Source: Actinokineospora diospyrosa
GTDB taxonomy: Bacteria > Actinomycetota > Actinomycetes > Mycobacteriales > Pseudonocardiaceae
Length of the DNA stretch: 64,000 nt
Direction: 5' to 3'
Assembly (NCBI RefSeq): GCF_024171925.1
Contig: NZ_JAMTCO010000006.1
Location: 248,001-312,000 of the forward strand
Below the pieces are notes generated by a model. It saw nothing but the letters and a program-made list of their open reading frames with translations. It was not told the DNA's origin and searched no databases. Positions 16,297 through 24,449 of the stretch are shown here, piece by piece. Made by a program: the position numbers and the translations under genes. Numbering within the stretch: position 1 is the stretch's first letter; every line of letters begins with the position of its first letter.

Positions 16297-17928
16297 TCAG
16301 GTGCGCGACAGGTCCCGGGCGACGAGCAGGCCGAACTCGTTCCACAGCGCGGCGAGCACGCGCTGCACGGCCTCGTTCTCCGACATCGGCTGCTGCCCGT
16401 TGTCGAGGTGCCCGTTGACGAAGTCGCGCAGACCCGCCCGGGTCCTCGGCGTGGCGGGCAGGGTGAACGAGAACGGGCCGTCGCCCTGGGCGGCGCCCCT
16501 GGCGGGTGGCGCGGAGCCGTGGTGCTGGTAGGCGCCGCCGTCGTAGTTGGTGTCCGGTCCGAACGCGACGCCCGAGCTGATCACGCCGACGCCCCGGCCG
16601 CCGGACTCCTGGCCGACGTAGGTCTTGGCGTCGGGTGAGCTGGACAGCAGGTAGATGAAGTTGTTGTCCCCCTGGCGCTCGGTGTCGGGCAGCCCGATGC
16701 CCTGCCCGGCACCCGGCTGCAGACCTTGGGCGTGGATGCCGGGCAGGTTGCGCCCGCTGGTCATGTGCAGGTGGATGTCGATGCCGGTGGGCAGCGCCCC
16801 CGCTGACTGGAACCGGTCGCGCAGGGTGGACAGCGGCACCCCGGTCTCCGGGCTGCTGTCCTCGGACTCCTCACCGGGCCGCTGCCGGGACGCGCCGCCG
16901 ATGGCCATGGGCACGGCCATCGGGATCGGCGCGGCCGGGGTCGGCGCCGCCGCGGCGGGCGGCCCCTGCCGCAGGGTCCGGATCTCGCTGCGCTCAGTGG
17001 TGATCAGCGCCCGCAGCGCGTTGACGATGGCGCGTTTGTTGCGGGCCTGGCCGGTGATGTTGATGGTGGTCGCCGCGCCCTGGTTGCCCTCCCACGAGTC
17101 GAGGGCGCCGTCCAGCCGGTCCAGGACCTGGGCGCGCTGGTCGACCTGGGTGTCGTCGAGGATGGAGATGTACAGGCGCACGGCCTGGACGATCGGCGGC
17201 CAGTAGGAGCGCAGGCCCATGCCCGGCTCGGCGGTGAGCGCGTCGCGGACGGAGTCGGAGTGCCGCCAGTCGCGCGGGCTCCGCTGCACCGCGGCCTCGC
17301 CCGACACGTGGCCCGGTCCTGAGTGGTCATGCCCTGTGTGGTCGTGTTCGGTGCGGTCATGTCCGCTGCGGTCGTGCGCCTGGGTTGCGGCGTTGCTCAT
17401 GGCCTGGGTCGCGGCCTGTTCGGCTGCCCGTTCGAACCGGTCGCCCGGATCGCTGAGGGCAACGCCGGTGCCGTTGTCGGTCGCCGAGACCGGTCCCTCG
17501 CGCTGCTGCACCACGTGCCACAGCTCGTGCGCGAGGGTGTGGTCTTCCGCGCCGCCGCGGCCGAGGACGACGTGTTCGCCCGAGGTGTACGCCCGGGCGC
17601 CGATCTCGTCAGCGGAGCGGGCGGCCGCGGTGTCGTTGTGCACCCGCACGGTGGAGAAGTCCGCGCCCAGCCGGGATTCCATGTCGGTCCGCTTCCCGGC
17701 GTCGAGCGGGCGGCCCGAGCCGCTCAGCACCTCGGGCACCGTTGTGGGCTCGGCTGTCTCCTCCTCGGCCCCCTGCAACAGCCGCGCCACGGCCGCGTTG
17801 CCCATCGACCGCTGGAGCTGGTGCACGGTCCGTGTCCCGGGCCCGGCTTCGTCGGGCTGGGCGGTGCGGCGGGGTGCGGACTGCCGCTCGGGCCGGTCGT
17901 GCTCGTGGTCGTGCCCGTGGTCGTGCAA
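16297..17928 (-). CDS. DUF4157 protein with ADP-ribosyltransferase-like C-terminus (candidate CIS cargo)
   Basis: The start is a TTG at 17928, five bases after GAGGAGG and nine bases after the AAA-gene stop; there is no ATG or GTG alternative. The 543-residue product has a His-rich head (HDHGHDHEHD) and a QLQRSMGNAAVARLL motif (37-51). The DUF4157 domain (about 68-145) includes HELWH (134-138), a zincin HExxH site. A second His-rich stretch covers 185-207. After a Pro/Ala linker, the region 384-470 has the look of an ADP-ribosyltransferase fold: IHLHMTS (385-391), GLQPG (402-406), FIYLLSSSPDAKTY (424-437). DUF4157 proteins mark actinomycete CIS loci and are thought to be cargo. Transferase activity is inferred; the catalytic residues are not proven. 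Confidence 0.75.
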   Translation of the reverse strand: MHDHGHDHEHDRPERQSAPRRTAQPDEAGPGTRTVHQLQRSMGNAAVARLLQGAEEETAEPTTVPEVLSGSGRPLDAGKRTDMESRLGADFSTVRVHNDTAAARSADEIGARAYTSGEHVVLGRGGAEDHTLAHELWHVVQQREGPVSATDNGTGVALSDPGDRFERAAEQAATQAMSNAATQAHDRSGHDRTEHDHTGHDHSGPGHVSGEAAVQRSPRDWRHSDSVRDALTAEPGMGLRSYWPPIVQAVRLYISILDDTQVDQRAQVLDRLDGALDSWEGNQGAATTINITGQARNKRAIVNALRALITTERSEIRTLRQGPPAAAAPTPAAPIPMAVPMAIGGASRQRPGEESEDSSPETGVPLSTLRDRFQSAGALPTGIDIHLHMTSGRNLPGIHAQGLQPGAGQGIGLPDTERQGDNNFIYLLSSSPDAKTYVGQESGGRGVGVISSGVAFGPDTNYDGGAYQHHGSAPPARGAAQGDGPFSFTLPATPRTRAGLRDFVNGHLDNGQQPMSENEAVQRVLAALWNEFGLLVARDLSRT

Positions 17929-17937
17929 GGTGCCTCC

Positions 17938-19878
17938 TCAGCCGGTCAAGTGGATCGCTGGCGGGTCGAACTCGTCGTCCAACACGAGTCGGCCGAGCTT
18001 GCGGTACTCCAGGCGCACGGCGGCGACGAGGTCGGCCATCGCCACCGGCCGGTCGTCGGCGGCCGCGGCGTAGGCGGCGCTGATCGCGCAGGCGCGGATG
18101 GACCCGCCCGCCAGCTCGAACCGGTCCGCGCACACCGCCAGGTCGATGTCGTCCGCCCGCGGCATCGCGGTGCCCAGGCAGCGGTCCCACAACGCGGCCC
18201 GTTGCGCGGCGTCGGGCAGGGCGAACTCGGCGATCACGTCCAGCCGCCTGGTGAACGCCTCGTCCACATTGGACCGGAGGTTGGTGGTGAGCACGGCGAC
18301 CCCGCCGAAGGACTCCAGCCGCGACAGCAGGTAGGCCGACTCCAGGTTGGCGTACCGGTCGCGCGCGTCGGAGATCTTCGACCGCTTGCCGAACACCGCG
18401 TCGGCCTCGTCGAACAGCAGGACGCCCTGCACCCGCTCGGCTTCGGTGAAGATCCGCTCCAGGTTCTTCTCGGTCTCGCCGAGGTACTTGTCGACCACCG
18501 TGGCCAGGTTGACCACGTACAGCTCCATCCCGATGGCGGCGGCGACGACCTCGGCCGACATCGTCTTGCCGGTGCCCGACTCGCCCGCGAACAGCGCGAC
18601 GACGCCACGGCCCCGCCCGCCGCCGGGGCGCATCCGCCACTCGCCGAGGACCCGGTCGCGCAACCGCGCGCGCCGCGCCAGTTCGCGCAGTTGGTTCCGG
18701 GTGGCGTCGGGGAGCACGAGGTCGTCCCAGCCGACCGAGGGGCTGATCCGGCGGGCGAGTCGGCGCAGTCCGGAGCCGTTGGCGGCGCGCACCCCGGCTC
18801 GGAGGTGGTCCAGCCCGAGTGGCCGCTCGTCCAGTGCCGCGTGCCGGGCCGCCACCGCCACGATCCGCTCGACCTGGGCGCCGCTGACCCGGTATGCGCC
18901 GACAGCGGCCACCACCGCGGCGTCGACGGGTGCGCCGGTCGTCGCCGTGATCGCGCTCGCCCAAGTGTTCGGCGAGGTGGCGGCGGAGTCCGGTGTGGGG
19001 ATCGACAGCACCGTGCGCGGCGACCAGCTCGCGTCCCAGGTGAGTCCACTGTGGAGAATCACGGGCACGGTTGCCTTCGCCAGCAGGGCCCGCACCCCTT
19101 CGGGAGCCTCCAACGGTCCGACGACGACGCCCGCGTCGCGCAGTAGCGCCTCCCTCAGCAACGGAACGACTGTTGACTCGGTCAGCGCGCTGGGATCAAC
19201 CACGACTGCCGTGCCCAGTGCCTCGACCGCGATCCTGTGCGCTTCACCGGTGGTGTCGTGCAGGTGGACCGGCCCCGCCGCGGTCGCTTGGCGCACCCGC
19301 TCGGCGAACGGGCCGCACTGGTCCGCGACGCACACCTGGCAGTCCAGCACCGGGGCCGGGCTGTCGTCGCCGAGGAGGTGTGCGACCACCCGGTCCGGCA
19401 CCCGCAACGTCCGAGACAGGGCGGCCGCGCTCGCGTCCCCGATCTCGACCAACCCACCCGCGATCAACGGCGCGGTCGGGGACAGCCTGAACCGCCCCAT
19501 CCCGGCCTGCGGCAGCCCGCACAACCGCAACGCCAGCCCGACCGTGGGCCGACGCCTGCTGATGTCGTCGTTGAGATACCCGTACAGCTGCTCGAACCGT
19601 GCGTCGATGTCAGGCGCGATGGCCACCAACAGGAGCTCCACGTCTGTCTCGTCCAGCCCGAATCTCTTTGCGAGGTCTGCCATTCGCCCAGATGGCGGCA
19701 CCGGGTTCTGGGCCCGCACCGGATCCAGGGGCGCGTCCAGCACGCGCTCGGCGTCGGCCTGGGTGATGTAGAGCGCCCGGCGGGGATCGGCGAACCCGGG
19801 GTCGTTGCCGGCGCGGTCGCTGATGGCGGCGCGCACGCGGCGTTCGAGGTCGGCCAGGTGGGCCAAGAGCGGGTTCAT
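17938..19878 (-). CDS. cis15: AAA+ ATPase of the CIS (Cis15)
   Basis: A 646-residue protein starting at the ATG that overlaps the upstream stop (ATGA); the frame is open further upstream but that is antisense-like low-complexity sequence. The N-terminal half is a helical domain found in CIS ATPases (MNPLLAHLADLERRVRAAI). The C-terminal AAA domain has Walker A GESGTGKT (about residue 428-435), Walker B VLLFDEADAVFGKR, and a sensor segment with VLTTNLRSNVDEAF and an arginine-finger region (FTRRLD). The ATPase is conserved in CIS operons but absent from the particle; a role in assembly or cargo loading is inferred. It lies directly before the cargo candidate. Confidence 0.92.
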   Translation of the reverse strand: MNPLLAHLADLERRVRAAISDRAGNDPGFADPRRALYITQADAERVLDAPLDPVRAQNPVPPSGRMADLAKRFGLDETDVELLLVAIAPDIDARFEQLYGYLNDDISRRRPTVGLALRLCGLPQAGMGRFRLSPTAPLIAGGLVEIGDASAAALSRTLRVPDRVVAHLLGDDSPAPVLDCQVCVADQCGPFAERVRQATAAGPVHLHDTTGEAHRIAVEALGTAVVVDPSALTESTVVPLLREALLRDAGVVVGPLEAPEGVRALLAKATVPVILHSGLTWDASWSPRTVLSIPTPDSAATSPNTWASAITATTGAPVDAAVVAAVGAYRVSGAQVERIVAVAARHAALDERPLGLDHLRAGVRAANGSGLRRLARRISPSVGWDDLVLPDATRNQLRELARRARLRDRVLGEWRMRPGGGRGRGVVALFAGESGTGKTMSAEVVAAAIGMELYVVNLATVVDKYLGETEKNLERIFTEAERVQGVLLFDEADAVFGKRSKISDARDRYANLESAYLLSRLESFGGVAVLTTNLRSNVDEAFTRRLDVIAEFALPDAAQRAALWDRCLGTAMPRADDIDLAVCADRFELAGGSIRACAISAAYAAAADDRPVAMADLVAAVRLEYRKLGRLVLDDEFDPPAIHLTG

Positions 19879-20555
19879 CGGATGGGGCCACCGCGTGTGC
19901 GGCGGGTGGGGCGGGGGCGGGTGATCGCGAAGCCCTCGCCTTCGGCGGTGGTGGGGCCTTCGTAGCGGAGGTGGTGGCCGGGTTCGGTCGGGTGGGGGGT
20001 TCGGAGGACGACGCCTTCGGTCACCGGTGGGCCCGCTGGGGTGTAGGTGCCGATGAGGGGCGCGAGGACCAAGACGTCGATGGCGGGCTTGAGTTCGCCG
20101 CCGAGGGCGGACCAGATGTCGGTGGCGGCGCTGCCCTGCGACACCGGCCCCGCGGCCTCCAAGGTGACCGAGAGGCCCAGTTCGGCAAGGGTCCCGGTGA
20201 GCCACCGGTCGTCGACGCGTTCCCGGCGGACCAGGCAGGCCAGTGCCTGCGACAGCAGCCGGTGTTCGTCCTGGGGGCGGTTCGTCCACGCCGTCACCAG
20301 GTACGACAGGCGGAACCAGCGTGGGGGATCCCGCCAGCCCAGGACCGTGCCGTGCTCGTCGAGTTCCTCGATCGTTCCCGTGCTGCGCCGCGCCCGGTCC
20401 TCCCGGATGTCGTAGAGGAACACGTTGATCGTCGGCACCGTGCGCCGGGCCGTCCAGTCCGTGGTGGGCGCCTCGAACGCCAGTTCACCACCGCCCCCGG
20501 GCACCCCGCCGTCGGCGAGCAGCGCGCGCAGTGCTTCGTCCACCTCGTGGATCAT
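19875..20555 (-). CDS. cis16: DUF4255 tube terminator/cap protein (Cis16)
   Basis: A 226-residue protein starting MIHEVDEALRALL at an ATG that overlaps the propeller-gene stop. The DUF4255 (Pvc16 N-terminal) pattern is plain: TVPTINVFLYDIREDRARRS, then WRDPPRWFRLSYLVTAW and EHRLLSQALACL. In related particles this family caps the end of the inner tube and joins it to the sheath terminator. The C-terminal tail from about residue 200 is basic and Pro-rich. The gene also ends in an ATGA overlap with the ATPase gene. Confidence 0.9.
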   Translation of the reverse strand: MIHEVDEALRALLADGGVPGGGGELAFEAPTTDWTARRTVPTINVFLYDIREDRARRSTGTIEELDEHGTVLGWRDPPRWFRLSYLVTAWTNRPQDEHRLLSQALACLVRRERVDDRWLTGTLAELGLSVTLEAAGPVSQGSAATDIWSALGGELKPAIDVLVLAPLIGTYTPAGPPVTEGVVLRTPHPTEPGHHLRYEGPTTAEGEGFAITRPRPTRRTRGGPIR

Positions 20556-23545
20556 CGTCGGCCCACCATGTCCGGCGGGGCGATCGTCCCGGGCACCACG
20601 AGGAACGGGGTGGTCGCCGGGCGGAACCCGGTGCCGCTGGCGGTGATCGTGCGCGGTCCGGTCTGGTCCTTGGCGAGGATCAGCAGTTGCGCGATGAACC
20701 GGCCGTCGGCGGCGGGTGTCGTGGGTGCGGCCGCCGCGGTGATACCGGGTGTCCAGGTCAGGGTCACCGGTGCGCCGGGTGGGAAGTCGACGCCGCGCAC
20801 GGACGTGACGAAGCGCGGTTCGCCGATGTCGGGCACGGCGACGATCTTCGGCAGCAGGACCCGCATCGGGGCCACAGCGGCGTTGTCGGCCAGGTCGTTG
20901 TCGGTGCCGGACGTGCGCAGCAGTCCACGCACCTCCGTGGTCACCGGCGCCTGCGGGGCCAAGACCACCTGCGCCAACGCGACCATGCCGGGCCACAGGT
21001 CGGGCAACGCGCAGCCCGCAGCGGTACAACCCGGCGGAACCGCGGCAACGGGGATCCCGGCGGGGAGCGTGAAGTCCAAGCGCAGCCCGGTGGCGAGGCT
21101 GGGTCCGCCGTTGCGCACGGTGTAGGTGATGATCGCCCGACCATCCACATAGGAGGGGTTCGGGGTCACGCCCACCGTGAGCGCGGGCCCGGCGGGTGGA
21201 GGTGGCGGGGGAGCGGGCGGCGCGGGGGAGTCGACCTCCACCACGGTCGCGGTCCCGTTGTCGGTGGGGGAGGAGTCCAGGATCGGCCCCGCCACCGTCC
21301 ACTGGACCGTCCACCGCCCCGCCACGACAGCCGTGAACACAGCCGTGATCCGCACTGTTGTGTCAGGCCCCAGGTCCTCGAAGACGCAGCGCCGCTCCAC
21401 CACGTCACAGCGCCCTCGGGGGACGCGCAGCTCGTCCAACCGCAGCCCCTCGGGAACGGACGCGGTCACCACAGCGCTCGGGGTGTCGGCCGGACCTTGG
21501 TTCGTCACGTCCACCGGCACCTCCACCGGGTCACCCACGTTCGCCGTGAGCCGGGGCGGCGCCAGCACGGCCAGGTTGACCGGCTGCTGCCAGGTCGGCT
21601 CCTTCTGCCTGCCCGGCAGGTCCCAGTCGAGCCGGGTCAGCTCCCCGGTGGTCAGGTCGAGCACCGCGAGCGCCTCCGGCGACCGGGCGTCACCCGCCCG
21701 CCGGGTCGTCAGCACCAGCCGGTCGCCCTCCGCCGAGAACGCCACGTCCCGAGGCTGGAACGGGCCCGTCGCGCTGGTCAGCGGCGTCGAGCAGGACGAG
21801 GCGCCCGCGGGCAGCACCACCCGGCAGTCGGCACCGGTCAGCGACACCAGCAGCACCCCGTCGTTCTCCCGGTTGAACGCGAGCGTCCGGCTGTCCGGGC
21901 TGAACGTCGAGCTGTCGTCGGTGACCAGGCAGTCGAACCCGCACACCGCCGCGCTCAGGTCGCGCTGCCCGCCGAGGGTGTCCGCGCGGGCAGTCCACAC
22001 GTGGTTGTCGCGCACCTCGCCGCCCGGCCCGTCGGTCACCACGCCCCGGGTGAACGACAGTGTCCGGCCGTCGGGTGACCACGCGGGCTGGGTGTCCTCC
22101 TGGTCGGCGACTTCCGGCGGTGGCTGCAGCCGACCGCGCACCGCCCCGGACTCGGCGTCGATGACGACCACGCGACTGGGACCCCCGGCGGGCCGCACAC
22201 CGCCGGGGGAGCGTCGGGCGAACACGATCGAGCGACCGTCGGGTGACCAGGCCGGGTCGAACTCCCAGTCCGCGGGTTGGCGGTCGGCCACCGGGATCCG
22301 GCGCGGGTTGGCGCCGTCCGCGTCGACCAGCCACAGCCGCTGCACCCGCCTGCCCGCCTCGTCCTCGAACCGGCTCAGCACGATCCGCCGCCCGTCCGGC
22401 GAGTAGGACTGCCGCTGGGTCCACGGGTCGAAGCCCGCGCGGGGGTGGAACAGCAGGTTCGGGTCGTTCACCGCCTCCGGGTCCTCCCGCAGCACGACCA
22501 CACCCAGGTCCCGGGGATCCGTCCCGTCCGGCTGGATGTCCTGCAGCGTGGCGGTGTTGGCCGTCATCGCGTTCGTGCGGGCCACCAGCAACCTCTGGGT
22601 GCCGCCGATCACCTGCCAGGTAGGCGAAGAGACCGCGCGATCCTCAGCTAGCAGGAGGTCCGGCAGCGCTGCCGAGGGCAGGTCGGTCGCGTCGATGCAA
22701 TACACCTTCAGCACCGCCGGATCAGCTGTGCAGGTGCAGTCCTGGTCCTTGGTCAAGAACAGCAGGTTGATCCCATCCGGCTTCCACCGAGGCGAGTGGA
22801 CGTTCCAATTCGCCTGCCCTCCACCGAGCAGGGGGGTGCCCGCGAAGGCCCTGGCGCCGCCGCCGATGACGTGGATGCGCGTGCCCGCCGCGCCGAGGTC
22901 CAGGGTGTAGGCGAGGCGCCCGTCGCGCGGGTTCCACGCGGGCTGGCTCGCCTGCCCGGTCGGCTCGTCGGTCAGCCGCTCGACCGGGCCGCCCGCGAGT
23001 GGCTGGGCGAGGATCTCACCGGAGCGGGCGAACGCGATCTCGGTCCCGTCCGGGGAGAAGGTCGGCGCCGTCTCGTCGAGGGGCGTACTGGTGAGCCTGC
23101 GCTCCCCGGTCCCGTCGACCCCCACCGCCCACAGGTCCCGCTGCCCGCCCTCGACCGAGTCGAACACCACGGTGCGCAGATCCGGGGACAGCTCGGGCCG
23201 CATGGCGTCCCGGTCCGCGGTCAGCCTGCGGACCGTGCCATCCGGTTCGGCGACGTACACCTGCGGCCGGGGGCTGTCCCGCCTGCTGGTGAACACGACC
23301 AGGTCGCCGCGCGCGAAGACGTCGTCGTCGTGGTGCGCGGCGCCGTCGTCGAACAGCGGCCTGCTCGGGTCGAGCCGGTTGGGGACCGGGTCGTCGACGG
23401 CGCCGATGCCGCGGTGGCCGGTGCCCGCGAACGCGATCCTGGTCGGGACCGGTTCTCGCGGCGCCTGCGCCACCGTCGGTGCCGCCGCGGTCACCACCGT
23501 GCTCAACGAGGCCAGCACGGTGAGCACGACGAGCGTTCTGGACAC
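20552..23545 (-). CDS. Secreted TolB-like beta-propeller with CARDB/DUF11-type domains, first gene of the CIS run
   Basis: The GTG at 23545 follows GAGAGGA; an upstream ATG in frame has no site. The 997-residue product has a signal peptide (TLVVLTVLASLSTVVTAAAP, then VAQA). About ten WD40/TolB-like blades follow, with recurring SPDGxxIxF patterns (PTFSPDGTEIAFAR, AWSPDGRSIVFAR, SFSP-type), to about residue 640. Two CARDB/DUF11-type beta-sandwiches come next (QGPADTPSAVVTASVPEGL; NGGPSLATGLRLDFTLPAG), joined by a Pro-rich linker, then a final Ig-like domain. No membrane anchor is seen at the end. Its stop overlaps the cis16 start, so a secreted protein is translationally coupled to a cytoplasmic particle component. 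Function unknown; cell-surface binding is plausible. Confidence 0.8.
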   Translation of the reverse strand: MSRTLVVLTVLASLSTVVTAAAPTVAQAPREPVPTRIAFAGTGHRGIGAVDDPVPNRLDPSRPLFDDGAAHHDDDVFARGDLVVFTSRRDSPRPQVYVAEPDGTVRRLTADRDAMRPELSPDLRTVVFDSVEGGQRDLWAVGVDGTGERRLTSTPLDETAPTFSPDGTEIAFARSGEILAQPLAGGPVERLTDEPTGQASQPAWNPRDGRLAYTLDLGAAGTRIHVIGGGARAFAGTPLLGGGQANWNVHSPRWKPDGINLLFLTKDQDCTCTADPAVLKVYCIDATDLPSAALPDLLLAEDRAVSSPTWQVIGGTQRLLVARTNAMTANTATLQDIQPDGTDPRDLGVVVLREDPEAVNDPNLLFHPRAGFDPWTQRQSYSPDGRRIVLSRFEDEAGRRVQRLWLVDADGANPRRIPVADRQPADWEFDPAWSPDGRSIVFARRSPGGVRPAGGPSRVVVIDAESGAVRGRLQPPPEVADQEDTQPAWSPDGRTLSFTRGVVTDGPGGEVRDNHVWTARADTLGGQRDLSAAVCGFDCLVTDDSSTFSPDSRTLAFNRENDGVLLVSLTGADCRVVLPAGASSCSTPLTSATGPFQPRDVAFSAEGDRLVLTTRRAGDARSPEALAVLDLTTGELTRLDWDLPGRQKEPTWQQPVNLAVLAPPRLTANVGDPVEVPVDVTNQGPADTPSAVVTASVPEGLRLDELRVPRGRCDVVERRCVFEDLGPDTTVRITAVFTAVVAGRWTVQWTVAGPILDSSPTDNGTATVVEVDSPAPPAPPPPPPAGPALTVGVTPNPSYVDGRAIITYTVRNGGPSLATGLRLDFTLPAGIPVAAVPPGCTAAGCALPDLWPGMVALAQVVLAPQAPVTTEVRGLLRTSGTDNDLADNAAVAPMRVLLPKIVAVPDIGEPRFVTSVRGVDFPPGAPVTLTWTPGITAAAAPTTPAADGRFIAQLLILAKDQTGPRTITASGTGFRPATTPFLVVPGTIAPPDMVGRR

Positions 23546-23615
23546 GGGTGTCCTCTCGCGGTGTTGGGCCACGCGGTGATCGTCACCCCGGTGGCGTGGT
23601 GGGGCCGAGGTCCCG

Positions 23616-23669
23616 GCGGGCACCGCCGCGGCGCACCCCTTGCCCCGGCGGGCGGCCCCGGGTGCCCGC
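23616..23669 (-). terminator. Possible terminator of the LuxR-type gene
   Basis: A 9-bp inverted repeat (23616-23624 with 23661-23669) has a long GC-rich loop. It lies between the regulator stop at 23675 and the start of the CIS run at 23545, so the same 129-base gap must also hold any CIS promoter. The long loop makes this weak. Confidence 0.3.
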
Positions 23670-23674
23670 TCGGG

Positions 23675-24298
23675 TCAGATCAGCCCGTGCCGCATGACGT
23701 AACCGACGGCGTGCGCCCGGTTGCGCAGGTTCAGCCGGGTGGAGACCTCGTGCAGCACGTTCTTCACGGTCCGCTCCGAGTACGACATCTTCAGCGCGAT
23801 CTCGGCGGTGTCGAGCCCGTCGGCGACCAACCGCAGGATGTCGGACTCCCTGGAGGACAAAGTGGACAGTGTGGGCGCGTTCGGGTCGAGCACCCCGCGC
23901 TGCAGCCTGCCGACGTGCGCGAGCAGGGTCTCCAGCAGGTCACCCGGCAGCACGGCCTCCCCGCCCGCGATCGCGGTGATCGCGCCGACCAGCCGGTCCT
24001 GGGTGGCCTCGGCGCGCCGGACCACCGCGGCGACCCCGCACTCGATGGTGGTGCGCAGCGAGTTCTGGTCGAACCGGCCGACCACCAGGCCGGTCCTGGT
24101 CGCCCCGCCCCGGCGCAGGCCGCGCAGCAGCCGGGCCGTCTCGTCGTCGACGGTGTCGACCACCACCAGCGACACCGTCGCGGTGGCCTCGTCCTCCGGT
24201 CCGAGCAGCTCGACCTCGGGGCGCGAGCGCAGCAGGTGCACGGTGCCGCCGCGCAGGATCGGGTCGTCCGCGTACACCGCTACCGGGATTCTGTTCAC
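23675..24298 (-). CDS. LuxR-type regulator with degenerate receiver domain
   Basis: The GTG at 24298 follows AGGAGGACAGC. The 207-residue product has an N-terminal receiver-like half (VNRIPVAVYADDPILRGGTV; VVVDTVDDETARLLRGLRRG) and a C-terminal NarL/LuxR helix-turn-helix (about 140-207: LSSRESDILRLVADGLDTAE, SERTVKNVLHEVSTRLNLRN). One Asp of the acidic pair is kept (YADD) and an Asp follows the third strand (VVVD). The conserved Lys near the end of a receiver appears to be missing (VVRRAEATQD), so phosphorylation by a partner kinase is doubtful, and no kinase gene is nearby. Its place beside the CIS run suggests it controls that run. It has the same length as the regulator at 30335-30958. Confidence 0.85.
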   Translation of the reverse strand: MNRIPVAVYADDPILRGGTVHLLRSRPEVELLGPEDEATATVSLVVVDTVDDETARLLRGLRRGGATRTGLVVGRFDQNSLRTTIECGVAAVVRRAEATQDRLVGAITAIAGGEAVLPGDLLETLLAHVGRLQRGVLDPNAPTLSTLSSRESDILRLVADGLDTAEIALKMSYSERTVKNVLHEVSTRLNLRNRAHAVGYVMRHGLI

Positions 24299-24436
24299 GC
24301 TGTCCTCCTGACGCTGGGTGACTTCCCCGATCCTGCGCCCGCGCAGCGGGCCCGGGCAGCCGCCGGGGCCGCGCTGTGCACTCGAGGTGCCCACCGACTG
24401 CCCTTTTCCCCCTGCCGCGCGGCGATCCGGCGTGGC

Positions 24437-24442
24437 TAGCGT
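24437..24442 (+). promoter_or_regulatory. Candidate -10 element (TAGCGT) of a leaderless transcript
   Basis: TAGCGT lies seven bases before the GTG at 24450, the spacing expected for a transcript that begins at the start codon. There is no ribosome binding site before that GTG, which supports a leaderless reading. No convincing -35 is seen. Confidence 0.4.
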
Positions 24443-24449
24443 CACCGGG

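Noticed and set aside
17938-20289. 783-codon version of the AAA ATPase
   Set aside because: The first 137 residues are Pro/Arg-rich and overlap the DUF4255 gene in another frame. The ATGA start fits the operon pattern.
3365-23545. Prophage or type VI secretion system
   Set aside because: No capsid, portal, terminase, lysis or integrase genes are present, nor the TssJ/L/M membrane complex. The AAA, DUF4255 and DUF4157 proteins identify an extracellular-type CIS.
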